Shown here: positions 9,057 to 16,317 of the stretch, piece after piece | Position numbering within the stretch: the first letter of the stretch is position 1 | How the letters are laid out: each line of letters begins with the position of its first letter | Assembly: GCA_900542835.1 (NCBI GenBank) | Contig: UQPB01000016.1 | Coordinates: forward strand, 1-64,000 | Reading direction: 5' to 3' | Origin: an uncultured Pelosinus sp. | GTDB taxonomy: Bacteria > Bacillota > Negativicutes > Sporomusales > Acetonemataceae | DNA length: 64,000 nt | Made by a program: the position numbers and the translations under genes | Notes under the pieces: model-generated | Databases searched by the model: none | What the model was told of the DNA's origin: nothing | The model's input: only the letters and a program-made list of their open reading frames with translations

Positions 9057-9092
9057 GCAAATAATGCTGCTCCGCTGGCTAATCTTTAACAC

Positions 9093-10391
9093 TTAGGGAT
9101 TTGTCAGCAGGTCGGCCGCCGCACCACTGACAAAGGCAGCGGCTTTGAGCATAGCCTCTTCATTAAAATCGAACAGAAAATCATGGTGTCCGGCCGCCAG
9201 TTCGGTGCCGACCATCATATAGGCCGCTTTGCCGCCCCGCTGCTGCACCCGCTCCATAAAATAGGTGCAATCCTCGCTGCCGCCGATATTGGCCGCTTCG
9301 ACGAGTTCGTCAAAGATCCGGGATTGCTCGGCATAACGCCGCAAACGGGCAACCAGTTCCTCATCATTATCACAGCCTGCCGCACCGCCCATTTCCTCAA
9401 GCGCCACCTTAACGCCATACATGGCGGCAGCGCCTTCAATGACTCTGACAGCCTCTTGGCCTACATATTCATTGATCGCACTGGTCGTACCCCGCGTTTC
9501 CAGTTTGAGCACGGCGTTGGCGGGAATAACATTGCGGCCTGACCCGGCCTGGAGAACGCCGACATTGATCCGCGAAGCACCTTGGCTATGCCGTGAGATC
9601 GCATGCAGATTCACCGCCGCAGAAGCCGCGGCCAGCAGTGCGTTGCGGCCGTTTTCCGGCGCCGCTCCGGCGTGAGCCGGCACGCCTGTAAAGGTTGCGT
9701 CAATTTTAGTTGTAGCCAGGAAGCCGTATGTTTTGCAGGCAAGCATTCCCAGCTTATTCATTGACATGCCAAAGTGCATCCCGATCATATAGTCGGCATC
9801 ATCGACGACCCCTTTGACAACCATTGCCTTCGCACCCCGGACACCTTCCTCCGCCGGCTGGAAAATGAATTTAATCGTGCCGGCCAGCTCGTCTTTAGCT
9901 GCAGCCAGCAGTTCAGCAACAGCCAGCCCGACAGACGTATGGCCGTCGTGAGCGCAGGCGTGCATTGCCCCTTTATTAATCGACGCAAAGCCCTCGCGAT
10001 AGGGACGATGCTTCTCATCAGTACTCTCGTTGGCGTCATTGGCATCCATATCGAAACGCAAGGCAACAGTGGGACCGGGCTTAGCGAACTTCATCACTCC
10101 GACCACACCGGTTTTGCCCCCCCGCATCTTCTCCACCCATTCCGGCTTGGCTCCCTGGGCCAGCGCCCTTTCCATATGGCGCTCCAGCTCCGCTGCCGAG
10201 GGTACCCCCATCATTGCCTCGCCGGCGACAACTTCATCTCCGACCTGAACTGAATAGCCAAGGCCGACAAGCGTATCCGCCACCAGCGACGCGGTACGGA
10301 ACTCCGTCCAGGCCGCTTCCGCGTGCTTATGGATATCGCGGCGGCGTTCGATCATTTTTGCGGCAAGTTCGTTAGAAACAGTAAAGCTCAT
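9093..10391 (-). CDS. M20-family amidohydrolase, AbgA-like
   Basis: The 432-residue protein resembles the M20 zinc amidohydrolases, closest in my memory to AbgA, a subunit of p-aminobenzoyl-glutamate hydrolase. Shared stretches include the start RRDIHKHAEAAWTEFRTA, VALRFDMDANDANES, HRPYREGFASINKGAMHACAHDGHTSVGLA, IFQPAEEGVRGAKAMV, and the late AAGHHDFLFDF. Metal-binding His/Asp/Glu residues in CAHDGH and QPAEEG are intact. AbgA normally works with AbgB, and no AbgB is present, so the substrate could be another N-acyl amino acid or dipeptide. It follows a DcuC-like carrier by 70 bp in the same direction, suggesting uptake and hydrolysis of an amide-linked compound. The start has an AGGAGG site. 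Confidence 0.85.
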   Translation of the reverse strand: MSFTVSNELAAKMIERRRDIHKHAEAAWTEFRTASLVADTLVGLGYSVQVGDEVVAGEAMMGVPSAAELERHMERALAQGAKPEWVEKMRGGKTGVVGVMKFAKPGPTVALRFDMDANDANESTDEKHRPYREGFASINKGAMHACAHDGHTSVGLAVAELLAAAKDELAGTIKFIFQPAEEGVRGAKAMVVKGVVDDADYMIGMHFGMSMNKLGMLACKTYGFLATTKIDATFTGVPAHAGAAPENGRNALLAAASAAVNLHAISRHSQGASRINVGVLQAGSGRNVIPANAVLKLETRGTTSAINEYVGQEAVRVIEGAAAMYGVKVALEEMGGAAGCDNDEELVARLRRYAEQSRIFDELVEAANIGGSEDCTYFMERVQQRGGKAAYMMVGTELAAGHHDFLFDFNEEAMLKAAAFVSGAAADLLTNP

Positions 10392-10461
10392 AGAAAAATA
10401 CCTCCTGCGACTATTTTTGTAGAAAACAGCCGGCAGTTTAAGCCGCCGGCCGGAAACCCCG

Positions 10462-11712
10462 TTAAAGCATGCCCAGCATCATCACAATCGCGCCCAGCAG
10501 CATAACCGGCCCATTGCGCTTGGTCATTTCGATCGGGCTGACTCTTGCCAGTTGGGCGCAAACAATGGCGGCACCGGCAACCGGACTCATCGAGCGTCCT
10601 AACGCACCAACCATTTGCGCGGTCGATCCCATTTCAATAATACCATAACCAAATTGGGCTGCATGCGGCGTAATCGCGCCGTTAAACGCCAACGCCGCAG
10701 CATCGCCGGAGCCGGAAAGAATGGCGACGATAAACGGGCCAAAAGCCGCGGCCAATTTGGCGATCGACTGTGAATTCTTCATTACGTCTATCAAAGAACC
10801 GGTTAACCCGATGAGTTCCATCCCTTTTGTAAACACAGCGGCAGCAATGATAATGCCAATGACATTGCCGTACGCGTCTCCCATGCCGTTAAAAAACTGT
10901 TTGGTAATTTCCTGCGGGTTCTGCCAAGTGACGACAAATCCCAGAATCGCCCCGAAAATCATCGCCTGCGGTACCGTTACCGGCGGCAGGATTCCCAGCT
11001 GTTTGCTGCCCAGAACCAACAAAATCAGGGGTACCATGGGAACGATTGCTTTCAGCACATTTACCCGGAATTCATCCTTGTCCGCCAACGTCACTTCGCT
11101 GTAATAGCCTTGTGTTTCTTTGCGGACAAAGGCGGTAACCGTCAAACCGACCGCAACAACCGCGGCCGTCAACAGCGCGGTGGAAGACAGTGTCGCAATA
11201 ACAGTCATCACATCTACGTTTGCCAGTTTGGCGACAAACGGATTGTGCGAGTTGCCGGGACTGATTACACTGCCCCAGGTACCCGCCAGTACGGCGCTTG
11301 CAGCCATAGCCGGATGAACGCCGGCAGCCATCAGGGCCGGAATCAAAATCGCGCCAACAGCGGCGGCGCAGCCGGCAGCGCTAGGCAGGGCAATATTGAT
11401 GGTCCAGGTAACCATGACAGCGCCCGGTATCAAAATCGGCCGGAATTTGGTAAGGGGGGTTGCCAACAGATGCACCAGGTGGCTGTCACACTTCGTAACC
11501 CGCATGACAAACGCAAATCCCATCACGGTACAGATGACAGGCACCAATCCGCCATTAACCATGGCAGTCTGAAAAGCGGTAATGGCCTCCAGTGGCTTCC
11601 CGGACAAAATCGCCATCAGCAGTCCGGACAGGAATAAAACCATCCTGGTTTCATACTTCTTAATAATTGCGATAAACGTCAGCAAAACAATTAACCCGCC
11701 AAGCCAAATCAT
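10462..11712 (-). CDS. DcuC-family C4-dicarboxylate/anion carrier
   Basis: Integral membrane protein of 416 residues with 10-12 hydrophobic segments. It carries features of the anaerobic C4-dicarboxylate uptake C family: the N-terminal WLGGLIVLLTFIAIIKKYETRMVL, the internal LAGTWGSVISPGNSHNPFVAKLANVD and the C-terminal GRSMSPVAGAAIVCAQLARVSP. It is somewhat shorter than E. coli DcuC (about 460). The linked AbgA-like hydrolase suggests it may import an acylated amino acid rather than fumarate or succinate. The ATG has a GAGGAGG site. A 12-bp palindrome lies about 140 bp upstream. Confidence 0.8.
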   Translation of the reverse strand: MIWLGGLIVLLTFIAIIKKYETRMVLFLSGLLMAILSGKPLEAITAFQTAMVNGGLVPVICTVMGFAFVMRVTKCDSHLVHLLATPLTKFRPILIPGAVMVTWTINIALPSAAGCAAAVGAILIPALMAAGVHPAMAASAVLAGTWGSVISPGNSHNPFVAKLANVDVMTVIATLSSTALLTAAVVAVGLTVTAFVRKETQGYYSEVTLADKDEFRVNVLKAIVPMVPLILLVLGSKQLGILPPVTVPQAMIFGAILGFVVTWQNPQEITKQFFNGMGDAYGNVIGIIIAAAVFTKGMELIGLTGSLIDVMKNSQSIAKLAAAFGPFIVAILSGSGDAAALAFNGAITPHAAQFGYGIIEMGSTAQMVGALGRSMSPVAGAAIVCAQLARVSPIEMTKRNGPVMLLGAIVMMLGML

Positions 11713-11850
11713 CGTCTTCCTCCTCGTAAAAATGTTTTCTGATTTTTACTTAAATTCGGTGATTTAGGCTTGATTCCTGCTATTTATCGCCATCAGCAAT
11801 TGTATTTTTCAGAAAAATTAAAACTGTAGATAAATTCCGGCATCGCCAAC

Positions 11851-11862
11851 ATTGTATACAAT
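11851..11862. promoter_or_regulatory. Possible operator upstream of dcuC-like gene
   Basis: Perfect 12-bp palindrome ATTGTATACAAT between the tRNA terminator and the dcuC-like gene. Its shape is like operators of GntR/LacI-type repressors, but no regulator gene is adjacent and such short palindromes also occur by chance. Confidence 0.3.
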
Positions 11863-11885
11863 ACACAAAAAACATTTATTCGATA

Positions 11886-11922
11886 GATAGAAGAAGCCTG
11901 CACATTTGTGCAGGCTTCTTCT
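11886..11922 (-). terminator. Terminator of the tRNA-Leu pair
   Basis: Hairpin with arms GAAGAAGCCTGCAC (11889-11902) and its complement (11907-11920 region), ending 2 bases from the CCA end of tRNA-Leu(GAG). The downstream run TCTATC is not a clean T-tract. Confidence 0.65.
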
Positions 11923-11923
11923 A

Positions 11924-12009
11924 TGGTGCGGTAGAATGGATTTGAACCATCACGAGGTTGCCCTCGCCAGCCCCTCAAGCTGGTGCGTCTGCCGTTCCGC
12001 CACTACCGC
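11924..12009 (-). tRNA. tRNA-Leu (GAG)
   Basis: 86-nt class II tRNA with a long variable arm. Acceptor GCGGTAG pairs with CTACCGC, the anticodon loop is TTGAGGG (GAG), the T-arm is GGTTCAAATCC, and CCA is encoded. It reads CUC/CUU and could be the tRNA sensed by the leuS T-box in this window if its specifier is CUC. Confidence 0.94.
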
Positions 12010-12025
12010 GTGGCACTAACAATTA

Positions 12026-12111
12026 TGGTGCGGCCGAGTGGATTTGAACCACCACAGGGTTGCCCCTACTAGCTCCTGAGGCTAGCGCGTCTGCCGTTCC
12101 GCCACGACCGC
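12026..12111 (-). tRNA. tRNA-Leu (CAG)
   Basis: 86-nt class II tRNA 16 bp upstream of the other tRNA-Leu and closely similar to it. Acceptor GCGGTCG pairs with CGGCCGC (one G-T), the anticodon loop is CTCAGGA (CAG), and CCA is encoded. The two genes look like a tandem duplication with diverged anticodons and share one promoter. Confidence 0.94.
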
Positions 12112-12144
12112 ATCGGATATTTTCGCATCTCAGCGACATGAATT

Positions 12145-12173
12145 ATCTTACCATAATCCCTAGAAAGCGTCAA
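12145..12173 (-). promoter_or_regulatory. Promoter of the tRNA-Leu genes
   Basis: Minus strand TTGACG (12173-12168), 17 bp, TAAGAT (12150-12145), about 34 bp upstream of tRNA-Leu(CAG). Confidence 0.75.
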
Positions 12174-12276
12174 GTCATATTTTCAAATTTATTTTAGCAT
12201 CACAAGAATCGCCGGGTTTAGCGTGCCGCGAGGCCAGGAAGACGTACATCGCGGGGAATCTGCAGTTATCTTACAA

Positions 12277-12560
12277 AAGAAATCAGGGAACGATTCGACA
12301 GAGACGGGCAAGGCAGCGAGCTGCCGCCGTGAGGGAGGAAAAGGTAAGGAACAAAAGAACGACTCCACGGAGGATGCACGGAGGACACAGAGGCGAAAGG
12401 GTACTTTTGTCAATCCCCGTAACTCTCTGTGCCCTCAGCGGCCCTCGGTGTCCTCCCTGGAAACGGAATTCCTCTTCCTCTCCGTGACTTGTTGTTTATA
12501 CGGCTTGTATGTTCTCCGTATGCTTCGTGGTCATCAGCTTTCGCATTCCGGACTTTCGCG
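12277..12560. repeat. TCCGTG-rich dispersed repeat, copy 1 (composite)
   Basis: The gene-free stretch 12174-12579 is mostly this repeat. Segment 12297-12400 (gacgggcaaggcagcgag... to ...ggacacagagg) matches the reverse complement of 61131-61240 at most positions. Segment 12365-12394 is itself an imperfect inverted repeat of 12422-12462, so the region can fold into a long hairpin. Segment 12505-12560 (ending CGCATTCCGGACTTTCGC) matches 57140-57200. Open frames across it are not credible genes. Confidence 0.7.
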
Positions 12561-12579
12561 ACAGCCCCTGCTGGCCGGA

Positions 12580-14211
12580 TCATTTTGCCGTTCTGGCCCA
12601 CTGCCACGCATTCCATAAATTCCCCGACGGCGAAGCATTGGGACGGTAATTTACAATGTTTTTCTTTACAGCGCTGATATTGGAATAGAAATACAGGGGG
12701 ACAGCAGGCACTTCCTGGACAAACAGTTCCTGCGCCCGGTAGTAAAGCTGACGGCGACTGCCGGCATCCAGTGTTCGGGCTGCCTGATCGAACAGAGCGT
12801 CAACTTCCGCGTTGCGCCAACCCGGGTAATTCTTTCCTCGGTAACCGTTGCTCCCGCCCGGTATATTACGGGAATGCCACAAACTGCCGTTATCCGGGTC
12901 AGGCCCCAGATACCAGGCATATAAAGCCAGGTCGAAGCGTCGTCCCGGCAGTGTTTCGCCAAACAGTGCCGGTGTGTCGACAAAACGGGGAGTAAGCTCC
13001 ACGCCAGCCTCCCGCAATTGCTGCGCCAGCAGACGAACCGCAATTTCCCGCTGCTTATTGCCTGCTGTCGTAACCAAATTCAGGCTCAGCCGCATCCCGT
13101 CCCTGACAAAGATGCCGTCGCCGCCCTGGCTCCAGCCCGCCTGACTCAGCAAGCTCTTCGCCTGTTCAACATTTCGCTCCGGTACAGACAGGTCTGTTCG
13201 CGCCGCCCAGGAAACCGGCCATTGGTCGGCAGCGGCCGCCGCGGCGGCACCGCGATAAGCCTCGCCGATGAGCGCCTGACGGTCAATGGCCAGCGAAACC
13301 GCCTGCCTCACCCGCACATCCTGCAGGCGGATATCGTTTAAGTTAAAATCAATATGCTCCCAAATCATAGTTGGATTCATAACCACCTGAACCGCATCAA
13401 CCGCTCGCGCCTGGTTAACCATACTGCTGTCCAGATTGCCGACAATATCAAGAGAGCCTGCCCGGATTTGAGTCAACAGGATATTCATGTCCGGTATAAT
13501 CTTGTACGCAATCGCGTCTAACAGCGGTTTGCCAAGATGATAGTCCGGATTTGCCCGCAAATGAATCTCTTCCGCCATTCGCCATTCGACAAAGCGGAAC
13601 GGGCCGGTTCCCACCGGAGCCCGATTAAACGCGGCTTTGGCAAAATCAGCACCTTCCAGTAAATGCCGCGGCAAAATCCGTGAAAACAAATTCAAAAAAG
13701 CGGGATAATATTGGCGAAACCGGATAACAACCGTAGCCGGATCAGGCGTTTCCACAGAGGCGATTTGATCATAGCCCTCGCGGGAAACGATCTGGTTTTT
13801 TGGATCCATAATCAGCCGCCAGGTGAACGCGACATCATCGCTGCTGAAAGGACGCCCATCATGCCATTTAACATTGCCACGCAGACGATAGGTAATTACG
13901 CGCCCGTCACTGCTGACACCGCCGTTGGCGGTTGTCGGCAGTTCCGCCGCCAGATCAGGCTGCCACTCGCCCTTATCATCCATATAAACCATTCCGCTGA
14001 AGATCAGGCTGGCAACCTCCTGCACACTGACCATGTCGGAACTGAGCGGATTGAGTGTCACCGGTTCGTATAGACTGCCATAAACCACGCTGCCGCCGCT
14101 CTGCAGAGCCGGCCGGGACGGAGTTTGTCCGTTTTTTGTATCAGTCGCGCAGCCTGTCAGCAACAGCCAACAGGCTAAAACCGCGCCGATTCGATTCAGC
14201 TTCACATTCAT
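12580..14211 (-). CDS. Peptide/nickel-type ABC substrate-binding lipoprotein
   Basis: 543-residue extracellular solute-binding protein of the SBP_bac_5 (OppA/DppA) family. A lipoprotein signal with lipobox LLLTGC lies at residues 15-20, so it should be anchored by Cys20. Family features include GSLYEPVTLNPLSSDMVSVQEVASLIFSGMVY near the N-terminus, the conserved YRLRGNVKWHDGRPFSSDDVAFTW, and a C-terminal YRAQELFVQEVPAVPLYFYS. The ATG at 14211 follows GAGGTG and begins 4 bp after the transglycosylase stop; open frame further upstream is not used. No permease or ATPase genes are adjacent, so partners must be elsewhere. With the transglycosylase before it, muropeptide uptake is a reasonable guess. 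Confidence 0.88.
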   Translation of the reverse strand: MNVKLNRIGAVLACWLLLTGCATDTKNGQTPSRPALQSGGSVVYGSLYEPVTLNPLSSDMVSVQEVASLIFSGMVYMDDKGEWQPDLAAELPTTANGGVSSDGRVITYRLRGNVKWHDGRPFSSDDVAFTWRLIMDPKNQIVSREGYDQIASVETPDPATVVIRFRQYYPAFLNLFSRILPRHLLEGADFAKAAFNRAPVGTGPFRFVEWRMAEEIHLRANPDYHLGKPLLDAIAYKIIPDMNILLTQIRAGSLDIVGNLDSSMVNQARAVDAVQVVMNPTMIWEHIDFNLNDIRLQDVRVRQAVSLAIDRQALIGEAYRGAAAAAAADQWPVSWAARTDLSVPERNVEQAKSLLSQAGWSQGGDGIFVRDGMRLSLNLVTTAGNKQREIAVRLLAQQLREAGVELTPRFVDTPALFGETLPGRRFDLALYAWYLGPDPDNGSLWHSRNIPGGSNGYRGKNYPGWRNAEVDALFDQAARTLDAGSRRQLYYRAQELFVQEVPAVPLYFYSNISAVKKNIVNYRPNASPSGNLWNAWQWARTAK

Positions 14212-14215
14212 CACC

Positions 14216-14818
14216 TCAATCAACGCCGTATAGCTCGGCATAGCGCTTTTGACTGTAAAGGACTCTTCCGACGTATTCACGCGTCTCCTTGAATGGAATC
14301 TGGGCGGTGTCGGAGAATTGGCGATCCCATCCGTACCGCTGTATCCATTCCTTAACATTTCCCTGGCCGCCGTTATAGGCTGCCAGAAGCAAAACCGGAT
14401 TGCCTTTGAATTCACGGTTGAGATTGGCCAAATACCAGGTTCCCATACGAATACTGACTTCCGGCTCGGCCAGTCTTTCCAGACTGAAATCGGCTTCGTC
14501 CGATTCTTTGGCCACCCAACGCGCCGTTTCCGGCATCATTTGCATAAGACCGAACGCCCCTCGCGGCGAACGGGCCCGTGGCAAGAATTTGCTCTCCGTG
14601 CGGATAATAGCCGCAACCAAAAACGGATCCAGCTCATTCTGAATTGCATAGTGATAAACAAGCTGCTGATGAGGAAACGGATAAATGTATTTTCGCTGAA
14701 ACCAGTCGCTGCTATACAGCCAATAGCCGGCCAGTACCCCGACCGCCAACAGCATCGCCAGGAGCCTGAGTTTGGACAAAACACGCAAAATAGAATCACT
14801 CCGTACAAATTCGCTCAT
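14216..14818 (-). CDS. Membrane-anchored lytic transglycosylase (SLT domain)
   Basis: 200-residue murein lytic transglycosylase. An N-terminal membrane anchor (about residues 17-36) precedes an SLT domain with the catalytic Glu in IIRTESKF (Glu75), the GAFGLMQMMPETA motif, and AAYNGGQGNVKEW. It cleaves the glycan backbone of peptidoglycan, likely outside the cytoplasmic membrane. It lies 39 bp after coaE and directly before the solute-binding lipoprotein; the three are probably one transcript with mutM and polA. Confidence 0.92.
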   Translation of the reverse strand: MSEFVRSDSILRVLSKLRLLAMLLAVGVLAGYWLYSSDWFQRKYIYPFPHQQLVYHYAIQNELDPFLVAAIIRTESKFLPRARSPRGAFGLMQMMPETARWVAKESDEADFSLERLAEPEVSIRMGTWYLANLNREFKGNPVLLLAAYNGGQGNVKEWIQRYGWDRQFSDTAQIPFKETREYVGRVLYSQKRYAELYGVD

Positions 14819-14857
14819 TATCTAAAGAGTATGTGGCTCCTGTGCAAATCATTCAAA

Positions 14858-15469
14858 TTAACTTTGCTCGGTTATATTCCGCAACAGCCCGTGCCACAAC
14901 TGCTCTACCTGACAGCAGACAGCTTCGGGACTGCCGCTGTTGTCGATAACAACAGCGGCGCGGCGTTTTTTTTCTTCCAGCGGCAGCTGCGAGGCAATAC
15001 GGGCTGCAGCCTGCGACTGTGTAAGACCGTCGCGGGCGATTAGCCGGCGGAGCTGGGTCTCGCGGTCAGTATAAACAACCCAGACGGTATCCACCCTGCA
15101 ATCCCAGCCGGTTTCAAACAGCAGCGGAACATCCAGAACCACAACCTGATGCCCCTGATCCGCAGCGGATTTTACGTCCGCCTGGATCTGCCGCCAAATC
15201 GCCGGATGGGTAATCGCCTCCAGCCGCTGCCGCTTACCGCTGTCGGCAAAAACGATTTCGCCCAGCTTACGCCGGTCAATATACCCATCCTTTTCCAGAA
15301 CCACGGAGCCAAAAAAAGCCAAAATCTCCCGCCACGCCGGTTGCCCCGGCAGAATTACGGCATGCGCGATCGCATCGGCGTCAACCACCGGCGCTCCCAA
15401 CCCGGCCAGACACCGGCTGACAGTACTTTTACCGCTGGCAATGCCGCCGGTCAACCCGATTTGATACAA
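14858..15469 (-). CDS. coaE: Dephospho-CoA kinase
   Basis: Phosphorylates the 3'-OH of dephospho-CoA, last step of coenzyme A synthesis. P-loop GLTGGIASGKSTV lies at the N-terminus, followed by VVDADAIAHAV and VLDVPLLFETGW motifs. The length is about 203 residues, normal. Start choice: the ATG at 15478 directly abuts the GGAGG ribosome site with no spacing, while the TTG at 15469 (MYQIGLTGG) has 9-nt spacing and matches the family N-terminus, so I prefer the TTG. polA-mutM-coaE is a conserved gene order in Bacillota. Confidence 0.94.
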   Translation of the reverse strand: MYQIGLTGGIASGKSTVSRCLAGLGAPVVDADAIAHAVILPGQPAWREILAFFGSVVLEKDGYIDRRKLGEIVFADSGKRQRLEAITHPAIWRQIQADVKSAADQGHQVVVLDVPLLFETGWDCRVDTVWVVYTDRETQLRRLIARDGLTQSQAAARIASQLPLEEKKRRAAVVIDNSGSPEAVCCQVEQLWHGLLRNITEQS

Positions 15470-15484
15470 AGCAGTCATCCTCCA

Positions 15485-16306
15485 CTATTGCTGGCAGCGA
15501 GGGCAAAAATGCGTTCCCCTGCCGCCGACTTCGATCCGTTGAATCGCGGTGCCGCAAACATGACACGGCTTGTTTTTCCGTCCATATACCTGCAGATGGT
15601 GCTGATGCGCGCCCTCCCTGCCAGTGCTGTCTAAAAAATCTCTAATGCTTGTCCCATGATGCGTCAGCGCGTCGTCAATCACGTGATTAACCGCGGCGAC
15701 TAAGCACGCAGCATCGTCCTCGTTCAGGCTGCTGCCCGGCCGTTCCGGATGCAGTCCGGCCAGGTACAGACTCTCATCGACGTAAATGTTCCCCAGCCCG
15801 CCGATGATTTCCTGATTTAGTAGTAATGATTTCAGTTTTGCCTTTCTTGCCGACAGCGCCCGCAGCAAATAAGCGGCGTCAAACTCCGGACTGAGCGGTT
15901 CCGGCCCCATTGACGCCAGACCATGAATGCGGTCCAGTTCACCCTCCTGCATAACCGAAAGCGTTCCCAGCGTCCGGGTATCGGCAAAAACCAGCCGGTC
16001 GCCATTATCAAGAAAAAACTGGACACGGCTGTAAACATCGGCCGTGGCAGCGGCTTGCCGCAAATACAGCCTGCCGGTCATGCGCAGATGAATAATCAGC
16101 ACAAAGCCGGCTTCAAGGCGCAGCAGCAGATATTTCCCCCTGCGATCAACCGTGCTAATCGTTTTTCCCCGCAGCAAGGCGGCGAATTCCATGGGAGCCG
16201 GCCATTTAATCAGGCGGGGAAGCAGGATATCAACCGATTCGATCCGTCGTCCGGCAAGACCTGTCAAGCCGCGGCGGACCGTTTCCACTTCCGGTAATTC
16301 TGGCAT
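15485..16306 (-). CDS. mutM: Formamidopyrimidine-DNA glycosylase (Fpg)
   Basis: Excises oxidised purines such as 8-oxoguanine and nicks the abasic site. The 273-residue protein begins with the catalytic MPELPEVETVRRGL (Pro2 nucleophile, Glu3). It has the helix-two-turn-helix region (LLLNQEIIGGLGNIYVDE) and a C-terminal zinc finger with four Cys (CHVCG...FCPRCQQ). The ATG has an AGGAGAG site, 11 bp after the polA stop. Confidence 0.97.
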   Translation of the reverse strand: MPELPEVETVRRGLTGLAGRRIESVDILLPRLIKWPAPMEFAALLRGKTISTVDRRGKYLLLRLEAGFVLIIHLRMTGRLYLRQAAATADVYSRVQFFLDNGDRLVFADTRTLGTLSVMQEGELDRIHGLASMGPEPLSPEFDAAYLLRALSARKAKLKSLLLNQEIIGGLGNIYVDESLYLAGLHPERPGSSLNEDDAACLVAAVNHVIDDALTHHGTSIRDFLDSTGREGAHQHHLQVYGRKNKPCHVCGTAIQRIEVGGRGTHFCPRCQQ

Positions 16307-16317
16307 AGTACTCTCTC

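Noticed and set aside
8792..9092. Small plus-strand ORF over the pyr leader
   Set aside because: It is antisense to the PyrR attenuator, without ribosome site; RNA structure explains the conservation-like look.
12223..12618. Plus-strand open frame of 131 codons
   Set aside because: Lies wholly in the dispersed repeat and runs into the end of the solute-binding gene on the other strand; composition is not protein-like.
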